64,000 nt of DNA from positions 434,001 through 498,000 of the forward strand of contig JANVFP010000002.1 in NCBI GenBank assembly GCA_027919835.1. Reading direction: 5' to 3'. Under the pieces are notes generated by a model. That model did no database searches and was not told the origin of the DNA. It worked only from the letters and a program-made list of their open reading frames with translations. Positions 32,165-47,508 of this stretch are shown here, piece after piece. A program made the translations under genes and the position numbers. The stretch comes from Lentinula raphanica (lineage: Eukaryota; Basidiomycota; Agaricomycetes; Agaricales; Omphalotaceae). Positions within the stretch are counted from its first letter, which is position 1, and the number at the start of each line of letters is the position of its first letter.

Positions 32165-33577
32165 TTGGCGCCAGGATGTCCTGGCGCGAGCTCTGATGAA
32201 CCGCGCACATCAAAGTCTCGAACGGTTACGGAAACTTACCAAGCCAATGACTCTCAATACAATATTCTTGATCCACTCCAAAATCTCTTTTCCTTCCCAA
32301 CTACTGACACGGCTCAACACTCACATCAATCAGAACCACCCATCACCTCCGAACGGCAACTCGCTCCTAGGAAAGCTCAGAAAGACCGTCTCATTGCAAA
32401 TAACAACTTCCGGCCAAACGTTCGGGCAGCCGAACGCCTCAACGCTTGGACTTCCTCCTTTGCAGAAAATCAAAAATTATCAAACTCACTCAAACTCCCG
32501 AAACATATTCTCGTCGCAACACAGTCTCTCATCGCCGATAGCTTTGCAGACCAAACCAAATCATCCTACGGCGCTGGGCTCTTGCGCTACCACCAATTTT
32601 GCGACCGTGAAAACATACCAGACGAAATGAGGATGCCGGCTACAGACCTCCTCATCGCGGGCTTCGTGGCATCATACGCAGGTTCAGTCTCAGGCAGTAC
32701 CATACGCTCATGGTTATCAGGCATTCGGGCATGGCATATAACGAATCAAGCACCGTGGCCTGAACACTCTGAATTCTTGGCCCTCGCACGGAGGTCAGCA
32801 AATGTGAAAGGCTCACATCTCCGTCGTACGCAACGTAACCCTATTACATTACAGCACTTACTTGCCCTTCGGGCGAACCTCACTCTTGATATTCCCTTTC
32901 ACTCTGCAGTGTGGGCATTGGCACTGACCTGCTTCTGGGGTTGCAGACGCTTGGGAGAATTGACAGTGCCCTCCGAATCGAAGTTCAACTCATCCTACCA
33001 CATAACCCGGACAGGCACCATCGACAACTTCCTCATCACATCCGATCGTCGTCGCTTGAAATTCCACATCCCCTGGTCCAAAACAACAAGAGAACAGGGA
33101 GCAGACGTAGTCGCCTCCTCGAACATCACAGCACTCTGCCCATGCGAGGCATTTGAGCTCCACTGGTCCCAAAATCATGCAGTACCTCACGGATTCTCTC
33201 TCTTCGCCTTCATTGATGAGCATGGCAGGCCTAAACACATGACCAAATCCAAATTCCTCAAGTTCGTTACCAGTATATGGAATTCAGCAGGCATGAAGCA
33301 TGTCCTAGGTCATAGCTTCCGGATCGGCGGAGCTGTTGAACTTCTTCTAGCGGGTGTCCCGCCTCATGTTGTAGCAGCCATTGGAGGCTGGTCATCACTC
33401 GCATTCCTGGTCTATTGGCGACGGATCGAGGACATCATACTCTCGCAGATGTCGGACGCTTACGAGAACGATTGGGACCGTATACGACTTGCAATTAATA
33501 ACTTTCAGAAAGAGAACAAAATTTCGGACTCTCTAATTACCAACTGTAATCAAGGACTTGCACTCTCAGACTTATAA
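32165..33577 (+). CDS. Tyrosine recombinase of the DIRS-like element
   Basis: Open frame of about 470 codons (open from 32147; no early in-frame ATG, so the start shown is only the first near-cognate TTG). N-terminal SAM-like helices (FADQTKSSYGAGLLRYHQFC) precede the catalytic domain. The tetrad is visible: Arg in CFWGCRRLGELTVP, HSFR box at 33311-33322, Trp in GGWSSLAFL, and nucleophile Tyr in VYWRR (33413-33415). It is the integrase of the element, recombining a circular DNA with the target without target duplication. How translation begins is unclear. A short pyrimidine-rich, intron-like stretch (32097-32151) separates it from RT. Confidence 0.88.
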   Translation: MAPGCPGASSDEPRTSKSRTVTETYQANDSQYNILDPLQNLFSFPTTDTAQHSHQSEPPITSERQLAPRKAQKDRLIANNNFRPNVRAAERLNAWTSSFAENQKLSNSLKLPKHILVATQSLIADSFADQTKSSYGAGLLRYHQFCDRENIPDEMRMPATDLLIAGFVASYAGSVSGSTIRSWLSGIRAWHITNQAPWPEHSEFLALARRSANVKGSHLRRTQRNPITLQHLLALRANLTLDIPFHSAVWALALTCFWGCRRLGELTVPSESKFNSSYHITRTGTIDNFLITSDRRRLKFHIPWSKTTREQGADVVASSNITALCPCEAFELHWSQNHAVPHGFSLFAFIDEHGRPKHMTKSKFLKFVTSIWNSAGMKHVLGHSFRIGGAVELLLAGVPPHVVAAIGGWSSLAFLVYWRRIEDIILSQMSDAYENDWDRIRLAINNFQKENKISDSLITNCNQGLALSDL

Positions 33578-33652
33578 TTCTTGTAACTCTTGTAATTCTT
33601 GCAGAAAATTTATTGTGTTTACAATTACATCGCCCGTGCTCTGTTTGGGGTC

Positions 33653-33736
33653 GAGTAGCCTCGGTGGAGCATGGGGCTCTGTCTGGGTGTCCCGGCTACT
33701 CTCCCATCCATGGGTGGGTAACGCGGGGCCAAGCCC
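33653..33736 (+). other. Right-end structured region: hairpin plus GGGGCCAAGCCCC stem-loop
   Basis: GAGTAGCC (33653-33660) pairs perfectly with GGCTACTC (33694-33701). Next come CCCATCCATGGG and then ACGCGGGGCCAAGCCCC (33721-33737). The last motif is shared with both older copies, at 24809 and 25141, and the upstream hairpin is replaced in the older remnant by a different but equally perfect pair. Confidence 0.65.
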
Positions 33737-33921
33737 CAGGCAAACCCTCAACAACTAACATCATACTCTGTACTCTATGTCCTCTGGCTAGAAGTAGCCG
33801 ACGGACTTATCTTATCGAGCGCTAAAGTCACGATGTGTCACCGGTCACGACCCACGCTCTTTTGCTTTCTGCCACCAACTCCTCTTCAACTAACACGCCC
33901 CTTCGTGGGTTTTGACGCGAA

Positions 33922-38457
<4,536 letters not shown>

Positions 38458-38805
38458 TGATACTTGCTGCTCTGTACCAAAATTTGTTGTATGTAAAATT
38501 GCACTTGTGTATATCTTTGGTGTACTGTCACGCGGTTCTGTCCTTGTCAATAACTCTTAAGGTCTTGCCACCAGTCTTTCCTCATGAGCTATCACTGTCT
38601 CAAGGATCAAGGTCACTCACAAGTCCGTAGATATGCTCACTGTTGAGATCGTACCTCATACGGCCTCCGACGCTCAGCGCTCTGGCTTAGGTGAGAACCC
38701 GAATGACTCACGTTCGTTCAAACTTCTACAACTCAACCAAGACCAACATAGTCTTTCCCCTTCGTATCCTCGCCTCGTACTCAGAATCGTCGCAAAATAG
38801 TAAAC

Positions 38806-40045
38806 ATGAGTGCGTAGCATGCCAATTCTCACAGGACGATCGAATCATCCATTTCAATCAGATGTAGATTCCCTTGATGGACGACTACTATTTGCAATCC
38901 CTAAGAAAGGTAGTTTTGATCACCTTCAGACTGCCTTCAACAGATGGGTGATCTCACAATCGACGATTAGGGAGATTATACGAAAAATGTCTTTCGATAC
39001 TTGCTGGTGCGCTACCGTTATCGTGTCTTTCATCTCCCATCTCATCATGGAAGTTCAGGCGCGGACATTCAGTTTCGACGGCACGCTCGATTAGACGTTT
39101 GTCTTGCCCTCAATCAACCAATCGCTCTGTAAGCTCCTGTTGTCTCACCAACTATTCCAGCAATAATCAATCACATATCAGGGTATTTCTCCCCGCATCT
39201 GACATCCCCAGCTTCGTTGGGAAGGGCAATGTCGACCTCGGTATCACCGGACACGATGTCATTCTTGAATCTCAAATGCAAGAGCACGTTACAGAAGAAC
39301 TTCGTCTTGGATTCGGAAAATGTGCCTTGCAAGTTCAAGTGCCAGAAGCTGGACCAATAAAAACTGTTGAAGACCTTGCTGGGAAGCGGGTAGTCACTAG
39401 CTTCGAAGTACTCTCAGGAGAGTATTTTGGAAAAATCGATGAAACGCTGCAGCTTCACGGTGAAAATCGCACGAAGATTGAATATGTTGGGGGAAGCGTT
39501 GAAGCTGCCTGTGCGTTAGGGCTAGCGGATGGAATTGGTTGGTTATGTTTTTGTCCTCGAAATACTCAAATCACACTGACTGCTTATCCATCACAGTCGA
39601 TCTAGTCGGTGAGTTACATTGCATTCTGTTCCATCTTCGTCGTCGAATTGAAACCGTTGTAGAATCTGGAGATACTATGCGTGCAGCCGGCCTTCACGCG
39701 ATTGCTACCGTACTCGAAACAGAGGCTGTTCTTATAAAATCTCGAATCCCAAAGGATGAATCACACACTAGCATCATTAACCTCATCACCAATCGAATCA
39801 AAGGCGTCGTCGCTGCTAACAGATACGCTATATGCCAATACAATGTTCCTCGAGACCGACTTCCAACAGTTGTAGCAATCACTCCTGGACGCAGGGCTCC
39901 AACAATCAGCCCTCTGGAAGAAGATGGATGGGTGGCTGTGAACAGTATGGTGGAGAAAAAGAAACTTGCCCAGATCATGGACGATCTCGTAGAGGCCGGC
40001 GCGGAGGATATACTGATCTTCAATCTCGATAATTGCAGAGTTTAG
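38806..40045 (+). CDS. HIS1: ATP phosphoribosyltransferase (histidine step 1)
   Basis: Joins ATP and PRPP, the committed, feedback-controlled first step of histidine synthesis. Seven exons (38806-38809, 38862-38909, 38971-39006, 39059-39128, 39182-39537, 39597-39608, 39663-40045) sum to 909 nt, 302 aa, the usual length. Visible: DGRLLFAIPKKG, RRHARLDVCLALNQPIAL, VFLPASDIPSFVGKGNVDLG, GKRVVTSFEVLSGEYF, and the PRPP-binding region EYVGGSVEAACALGLADGIVDLVESG. The C-terminal ACT-like regulatory domain (GRRAPTISPLEEDGWVAVNS) indicates the long, histidine-inhibited form. Exon 1 is only 4 nt and exon 6 only 12 nt. It faces MAD1 tail to tail, 55 bp apart. Confidence 0.95.
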
Positions 40046-40100
40046 ACTCGTCACAGACCCACAGATACAGATTGCACAATGTACATGTCGCCGTTCAGCG

Positions 40101-42719
40101 CTAGCTATGTTTTCTTTTCGAGCTCTCATAACACTCCAATGTGACACTGGCCAAGAACCCCGGAAGGCAACCTTCAGTTTCGATCCAATAACGCATCATA
40201 TCAGGCAGGTCTTGTGGTCCACCTTCACCAGTAGCTACCAGCTGCATGTTCATTCGACCAGGTTCAGTCTGATTTTGTTTCGCGCTCTAAAAAGACGATG
40301 AGTACAGCGGCGGTGCTCGAAACAAGAAACCGACCTTGTCAGGACCGAAAACGAAACTTGCATTCAAATCGAATAGTGAGGTGACACGGACTTGACCATT
40401 GGGATAGAAAGCAAGTTTGACTCCCATGATGGATTCAATGGCTTCACGGAATTCTCCAGATTTTGCTTTGAAAACCTATGAAAGCCTTGAATCAGATGTG
40501 CTGCACATAGGCAGGGCATATCAAGTCACCTGTTGTAGTCGGAGCAACCTCTTCTCTTTCTGCACCAGAGTGTTCTCAAGTTCCTCCTTCTCCTTGATTG
40601 CCAGATCCAAACTCTCCTTTGGAACCAACGTCGAGGGGTCCTCATTCAAATGCGACTGGGTTCCAGGACTCTGAGTTTTCGCAACATCCGCCTCTTTCAA
40701 CGCTGCTTCCACCTCCGTGAGTCTCTTGAGTAAAGCCTGATTCTCCCCTTTCAAACGTTCTAACACGGCGGTACGACTTGCCTCCCATTCAGCATGTGGA
40801 TTATGTGCCATTTCCAAAACACGAGTGTTCGGAGGAATGTGACGTCCTCCGGCGACTTCTCCTCGAAGGTCGAACAGCTCCTGTTCTACGGCATCAAGAG
40901 CTGTTGTGTGAAGATGAACAGATAGCTCAGATAACATCCTGAATGCTACTCACATTTTTCGAGCTCCTCCCTTTTTGCTTTCTCATCTTGAAGCTCCGTC
41001 TTCGTCTTTGACAATTTTTGAAGAGCAAGCTGTGTATCCTTCTGCGTCTTCTCAGTTGATTCGACATCTTTCTCGCTATACTGCTTCAACTTAGCCAGCA
41101 GGGTCTCGATCTCTGAACGCAATTCTGAATTCGACCGCTTTGCGTCACTGAGGAGGGTCTGATACTGCTTCATTTGGGCTTCTGCAAGAGAGTTCGTGTC
41201 ATCGTGCGACGAGATATTAGGATCGGAAGTAAGGCGGGTCTGTCGTCAATTAGAGGAGCAAGAACAAAATAGAATGATATTTGGCTCACCACTGCAGCTT
41301 CTAGAAATGCGAGTTCCTTTAGCGTGGCTTGAAGCTCTCCATCTTTCAAACGCAATTGGATCTGTAAGTTTGAGACCTGCCGAGGTTGTTAGCGTATATC
41401 TATCAGGGACAGTCAATTCCTCACAGTTATGTTAGGGCTTTCCCCAAGTGCTGCCAGACTCCTATTAGAGTTAGCCGCTTCAAGCAAAGCATCCTTTTCT
41501 TGCTTCAAGGCGGCAAGTTCAGCGAGAGTACTGCCATGTTGTTCCATTAAGGCAGCATGAGCTAGTCGCAGAGAGGCAAGTTCAGACGTTTCTTTGACTG
41601 AAGGTTGTGTAAGATCTTGATTGTCGAAATCGTCGTCGTCTACTTCATCGTCCAGACCAAGATGAGTGGATAGGGTTGATGGATTGAGAGGTAGAGATGC
41701 AATGCTAGATCGTCGTGAAGATGAAGTTCTGCGATCTCGTCGAACTTCTTCCACCTTGCGTACCAGTTTCTCCACCTCCACCTCTTTCATTTTCAGACGA
41801 CTCTCCAAGCCCCGCTTCTCCTCCCTCAATACCTCAACTACCGAATTACGTTCACGTAGAACGGCGTTGTCGTTCTTCAGTACGATGACATCGGCATTGA
41901 GCCTGGTGTTCGTAGATTCGAGTTGTCGAAGGTAGGTTGCCTGTCGTTTTAGTTCTGCAGTAAGCAATCGGTGGTCGGTATCAGGCGCCGAGGACGTAGA
42001 TTGTGACAACGAGGAAGTAGGTGTCGAAAGTTCAGATGCAAGTTTAGACGCTACCTCCTTAGCGGCATTCTTCTCTTCCTCCACCCTGGCCTCTAGAAAC
42101 ATAGCCTGCTTCTGTGATTCTTCGAGCTGTGTTTTGAGTAAGTCGACTTCATGTTGATGCTGCCTCTTCAGCTTGTCATGATGATCTCCGAGCTCTGCAT
42201 GGGCCACTTCTAATTCGGCGAGTAGACCTCGAGCAGCGTCACGGTCGTGCTTCAATTCTGCCTCTCTCTTCCTTGCTTCTTTCCCTTCTCTCTCGCGAGC
42301 TTCGCGCTCTTCCTGTTCTCGGTCATATAACCATCGTCTATCCTTCTCGAGAAGGTCCAATTTCTGGTCTCTCTCTCTGACTTTCTTTTCAAGGTCTGCA
42401 CAGTTTGTTTGCAAGATCGCGAGTTTGCGCTCTACGGCTGCAGCACTGAGGGTATTGTTGAGGGTAGTGCGGAGTTGACGTTTTGTGTTCGGAAGGGAAG
42501 AGTCTGCATCTTGAATCATTAATGAATGAACAACCACCGAACAGAACATACATAAGCCTCACCTCGTTCAAGTTGACTTGAGAACGTGTCTCTGTCGCGT
42601 TTAAGGCCAGTCCTTGTTGTGGATGAACTTGAGCTTGATGCTGACGCTGAGAGACTACTGCTAGGGTTCAGATGGTTCAATAATGAAGAGGAAGACCGAG
42701 AGAGATCATTGCTAGTCAT
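40101..42719 (-). CDS. MAD1: Spindle assembly checkpoint protein Mad1
   Basis: Starts MTSNDLSRSSSSLLNHLNPS at 42719. After a 53-nt intron (42562-42510) comes a very long coiled coil (SSLPNTKRQLRTTLNNTLSA, then Glu/Lys/Arg heptads) spread over several exons with introns near 41420-41355, 41290-41170 and 40945-40937. The C-terminal globular domain is diagnostic: SIMGVKLAFYPNGQVRVTSL, then across a 66-nt intron (40334-40269) MQLVATGEGGPQDLPDMMRY and LASVTLECYE, with stop TAG 40103-40101. Mad1 sits at nuclear pores and unattached kinetochores and templates Mad2. I did not fix every splice site. It is divergent from the MFS gene, 209 bp apart. Confidence 0.87.
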
Positions 42720-42928
42720 GGAGAATCGACAAGCGCGTTGAGTCTGAGTGGCCCACGCGCCCCGAAATTATTCTCGCACGGGCAGGCACGGTGACGGCCG
42801 GTCAAAAACTACAGGGGCTTACATGTTAGTCTTCTACCACCACTTACCAAGCACCAATCTTTCAACAAAAATGCTTCACTATAAAACCCGTAAAAGACTA
42901 CTCAGAATTATCGTCTGGTCTTCATATC

Positions 42929-44821
42929 ATGGCTTCCCCGGATCTCTCCCTCAAACATGACGCATCTAGTCCAACCGCGACTATATGCGCGTACATAGAT
43001 GACCATAAAACTACTTCGTCGACACCACAACTCAGAAGTCAACCTCAACATGACCCGGAAAAGCTGACCAACAATATAGTTGACACTCCTGCCCAAGCAC
43101 AGACATTATCTCGCCTGAGAAAAAATCTGATCTTGTTTGTGCTTTCTGGTGCTCAGTTCTTTGATATCTACAATTCATGTGCAGCAATTATCGCACTGCC
43201 CACGGTAAGAGTCGACTCCAAGACCTTGTACCATTTGAGCTTATGCATAATATTCAGCTTGGTGCCGATTTGGGTTTTTCGCCTTCAGCACTACAATGGG
43301 TTCTATCAGCATATACTCTCACATTCGCCGCGTTCATGCTCATCTCTGGTCGTCTGTCTGATATGTTCCATCCAAAGCCTGTGTTTGTTGCCGGGTTTCT
43401 TGTCATCGGCCTCCTTAGTATCCCAATCGCAGCTAGTGTAAATCCGATTATGACCATCGTCTTGCGAGCTTTCCAGGGCATAGGTTTGAACTTCGTCTAT
43501 GCAGTATATTTGTCTAAATTCTAATGGGCTTTGACATATTCTCATAGGAGCTGCGATGAACGTTCCCTCGGCAGTCGCCATGATATCGACATCCTTTCCT
43601 GACCACAAAGAACGCGGTCGAGCATATGCCATCTACGGGGCGTTCGGTGCTGTTGGCAATTGTCTTGGTTTTATCATTGGGGGTGTGATATCCAGTCGGA
43701 CTTCATGGCGTTGGGGTAATACTCGCATCAATTTTCAATACTCACAAATTTGCTCATTTAAAACAACAGTCTTCTATGTCATCGCAATCCTTGTCATTCC
43801 CTTCGCATTGCTATCATGGTTTATTCTTCCAACGCATCACGATACTACAGCGAAGGAGAAGAAAGGCCTTGACTGGTCTGGGGTTTCCAGCTTGACAATC
43901 GGATTGATCCTCTTTGTATTTGCTATTTCCCAGGCCAGTGTAGCAGGTACAAGTCTCCCGCTATCCGTGACTATTTGTTGTCCTTATTATTGCCCGTTCC
44001 AGGTTGGCAATCTGCCGGTGTAATTGCACCTCTTGTTCTTTCGATCGTCATGTTTGCTGTGTTCCTCCTCATTGAGCACATTGTAAAAGACCCGGCCCTC
44101 CCACCGCGAACATGGACCAACAAGAATTTTACCCCATTGTTTTTCTATGGTTGGTCAGTGTACTGGTGGCTGTTCTCCTGTGAATTGCAACTAGTACAAA
44201 TTTTCACGGCGAGTTTTCAAGTTGCCTCAAAGTAGCTATCGTCAGCTGATCGTGTTTTCTGTGGCAGGATTTATGGCATTTCTCCTCACTTTCTGCTGCC
44301 GTTCGCTGTCTCCCTCTGGGAATATCTGGAGGAGCTACCGCGATGCTTACTGGATACATTGCCTCAAAGATGCCGCGTCGACTTCTTCTGATTGGGGGCC
44401 AAATATTGATGATCGTTGGGACCACTTTGTTTGCACTTGCAGACGATCCGTCAAAGTATTGGTCATATATAGTTCCTGGTATGGTTTTGGGGAATATTGG
44501 AACGGCTATAGGATATGTAGGGTGCACCATCGTGGTTATGGAAGGTGTTAGAAAAGGTGAGGAGGGCGTGGTGAGCGCGGTTATGTATACCGCATATCAG
44601 ATTGGCGCTACTCTAGGTCTAGCCAGTGAGCTTTCTCTTTCCATTTTGTGAAGTTAAGCTGAGATCGTCGTACAGTCGTAACCTCTATAACACTAGGGAT
44701 CAATAATCATCAAGGCCCTGACCCAAGCTCGCAGTTCAAAGGGTATTCCATTGCATTTTGGTCCATAGTCGCTATGGACGGTGTTGCTATACTTGTCACA
44801 TTGCTTTTCGTTCGCAACTGA
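42929..44821 (+). CDS. MFS exporter, DHA2 (14-TM) family
   Basis: Several exons with short introns. After a hydrophilic N terminus (MASPDLSLKHDASS) come the first helix (FVLSGAQFFDIYNSCAAIIA), then LGFSPSALQWVLSAYTLTFA and the DHA motif A-like GRLSDMFHPKPVFVAG, AFQGIG, ERGRAYAIYGAFGAVGN (motif C-like, Gly-rich), and later helices to GVAILVTLLFVRN with stop TGA at 44819-44821. The order matches proton-driven drug exporters of the Atr1/QacA type. The substrate is unknown. The coding path around 44190-44340 is the least certain part of the model. Confidence 0.85.
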
Positions 44822-45326
44822 GTTTCGCGTCCAACAATAACCAGCAGAGATGCTACTCCCGCAACGGTAAGTGATTGATATAAAACGTATAACAGGTCTT
44901 ATGTATAACATTTTGCTCTAGGATTTTACATATACGAATCTATCTAATGCATGCTAATGAAAACTATAGCCGTTGCACAGAAGAAGTTGAACTCATCGAA
45001 TACTGTACAGTCTGTACTCACCGTCGTGTTGGAGTCGTGAGACTCTTCGCTTTCTTCCTTTAAAGGGCTAGTTCATATCGGAACTGATGCATCATGGAGT
45101 GTCTGGAGAACAGAAGATTACCGACGCACGAGTGTATTGGATCGATTTCTTTTCATTCAATCAAGCGCCGGCCTTTGCTGTGGAATGGTGTGGGTTGCTG
45201 CCCCGCATATATCGATAGTGATCGATTACCCCAATGGACTGCCTCTACAATGCCTTAAAATGCTCATCGTGATTTTTCGTTTTTTCCCTCCCATCATCTC
45301 CCCATAACATACCTCTCGCTATATGG
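44822..45326. other. Intergenic region, nothing recognised
   Basis: About 505 bp between the MFS gene and the DUF6533 gene, both plus strand. It must hold the terminator of the first and promoter of the second. No motif stands out. Confidence 0.5.
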
Positions 45327-47193
45327 ATGGCACAAACTATGCCCGACTCAATCTCTGATATGACCGAATCGTAAGCTCAAAGCCATCATGATTCAATTGT
45401 TCGAACTGATGACATCCCATCAGACTGAGAACCAATGTACGACCTATGCAATCCGTCTACAGTCCACTGAGCTCCATTTCCTCTTGATAGTATGTGGGAG
45501 TCGCGAGTTTCACAGTTCTAGCCTGGGATCACATCATTACCTGCTCAGACGAAGTGTGCACCCTCTTCTTTCTAAATCCAAGTTGCTCTGAGCTTACTAT
45601 GCACTGCATCTAGGTTGAGTACGTATGGAAGCGACCGAAAGGACTCAGTACGATGCAGTTGCGGTGCACATGGGCGCTACTAACGATCCTCTGACCCTCC
45701 AGTCACCTATTTATTTCTATTCGTAAGACAAATTCGTTCGTTCGTTGACAGTGTTATATGATGGCGGTTAATGTGGTTTGTTCTTATTCGCAGAATCGGT
45801 ATTTTACACCGCTAGGTTTCATCGTCAATTTGTACGGTATGTTCATGAATGGCTGCCGAGCTTCTCCGATGCTCATAAGTATATCCATCTACAGCATATT
45901 TATCTCCTGATTGGACCATCGAGGTACATGCTGTCCTCTTGCTCGTATCGATAACTACACTGTTCATTTACACATGAAACGCGTCTGTTCTTCTAGCGGT
46001 GAGTACCTCTCCGTCGGTTCGAATGACAATTCGAGAATGTGGCTTACAGGTGTCGACATTTCATTCGGTACGAAGGTTGCACTGTGGCAATCGCTGTTGA
46101 GGTAGTAGGTATAATGATGTTGATTCGGTAACTCCATGCATATCCATCAGTCTTCAAGCGACTGAAGTTCATCTTTCAGAATTCGAGCAATATATTCGGG
46201 CAACAAAATTATAACAGCTATTCTGGTCGGAATTTTGCTCGTCGAAACTGGTGTTAATGCCTGGCTTATCAGTGGAGGAGAACGTAAGACGTGCCATCTA
46301 ATTATTTTCAATTTCTTCACAAGACTGACAGCAATGGTAAATAGCGGTCAGACATAACCCTGCATCCTCTGTTCACGGTGCGTAACACAACGGTGCGGCA
46401 AATGTCGCGAATCACTTACTCGCTCATTAGCCTGCACTATGATATTCGATCCAGCAGTGTATGGCGATTCTTCTTTTAATTTCGATCTTCCATTCATCAC
46501 CGCTCTACTATCCTTAGAAACTCATGGGCTAGCGCCTCAGCATGGATCCCATTGGCATATGATACGATCGTCTTTGCACTCACAATGTATCGGACAGTCC
46601 CAGATCTTCGACACCGGGACGCATCTTTCATTATCAAAAGGATCTTTGAAGATGGCCTTATTTATTACAGGCAAGTTCCTTCGAATCTCAGCTATGCTCA
46701 CTTACTGACTAAAACAAGTGTGATTTTCTCCGTCAATGCAATCTTGACGATCATGATCTTAGCGGCCCCAGCTGGAATCAAGAACATTGCTGCTCAGTCT
46801 GTATCAAGCCTGTCTGATTCTCTTCCGCGTACTGATGTCTTGCAAAAAACTCACTTAGAACTGAACAACTGTGAATGATTCCGTCCCTCACATAGCTTTA
46901 GAGAACGTGTCTGACAATCTTCCAATTGGCTCTTTACAGCATGACTGTAAGCTTCTCCGTCCTTCAGACTGTTTTGAAAGAGAATTATCTCTCTTACGCG
47001 ATCGAACTAGGTTGCGATGATGTCGCGCATAACGATCAATTTGAAGAAAGCAGGGCAGCTCGAGGAAGCACGTGTTGGCAGCCTCTGGAATCCCAATTTT
47101 GCACTGCATATGATGGACGTACCGTCAACGATGACAAGGGATCTGCAGTTTGCGACGATGGAGGAAAGTACAGTAACGAGTACAGTGCCATGA
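45327..47193 (+). CDS. DUF6533-type seven-helix membrane protein
   Basis: Intron-rich gene, start ATG 45327 (MAQTMPDSISDMTES, then GTAAGC). Recognisable exons: VEYVWKRPKGLSTMQ (about 45616-45665), NRYFTPLGFIVNLY (about 45795-45838), ITAILVGILLVETGVNAWLI (about 46215-46280), WIPLAYDTIVFALTMYRTVP (about 46540-46600) with IIKRIFEDGLIYY, VIFSVNAILTIMILAAPAGI (about 46722-46790), and the cytosolic tail MMSRITINLKKAGQLEEARV to stop TGA 47191-47193. The spacing of helices and the EYVWKRP signature are those of the large basidiomycete DUF6533 family. No function is established for the family. Exact splice sites were not all resolved. Confidence 0.75.
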
Positions 47194-47508
47194 TGTCGGT
47201 ACTTGGGTAAAAACATCGGCGTTAGCAGTTTAGAACGATCGGCGAAGGCCCTGGCATCGGAGGGAATCCCGTCGACTTCGTGTACCACTCCATGTAGGGT
47301 GCTCGCGCTCAGTGCTGAGCCGGAATATCGAGGATGGTACGTGGGGTCGCGTAACAAGGCTACCGAAAATCATTCTCAAATAATTGACAAAACGCGGAGC
47401 TCATTGAAGATAAGCAATGGTTGAATCTCTTGAATAGCGCCGAAACTGTTATAAGACTATGATAGTGATACTTACCGACTAGATATCAGGCTACAATGCG
47501 AATGACTA
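47194..47508. other. Convergent intergenic region
   Basis: 315 bp between the ends of the DUF6533 gene and the CoA-transferase gene. It should hold both polyadenylation regions; nothing else seen. Confidence 0.5.

Larger units (their letters stand above)
28506..33816 (+). mobile_element. DIRS-like tyrosine-recombinase retrotransposon, apparently intact
   Basis: A 5.3-kb element with gag, RT/RNase H and tyrosine recombinase genes, bounded by short inverted repeats (GATAAGATAAG at 28506-28516 and CTTATCTTATC at 33806-33816). No LTR and no methyltransferase domain are seen. All three genes are open, with catalytic residues in place. No target duplication is visible, as expected for recombinase-mediated insertion. 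The inverted rather than split-direct ends favour DIRS over Ngaro, though gene content alone fits both. Confidence 0.88.
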
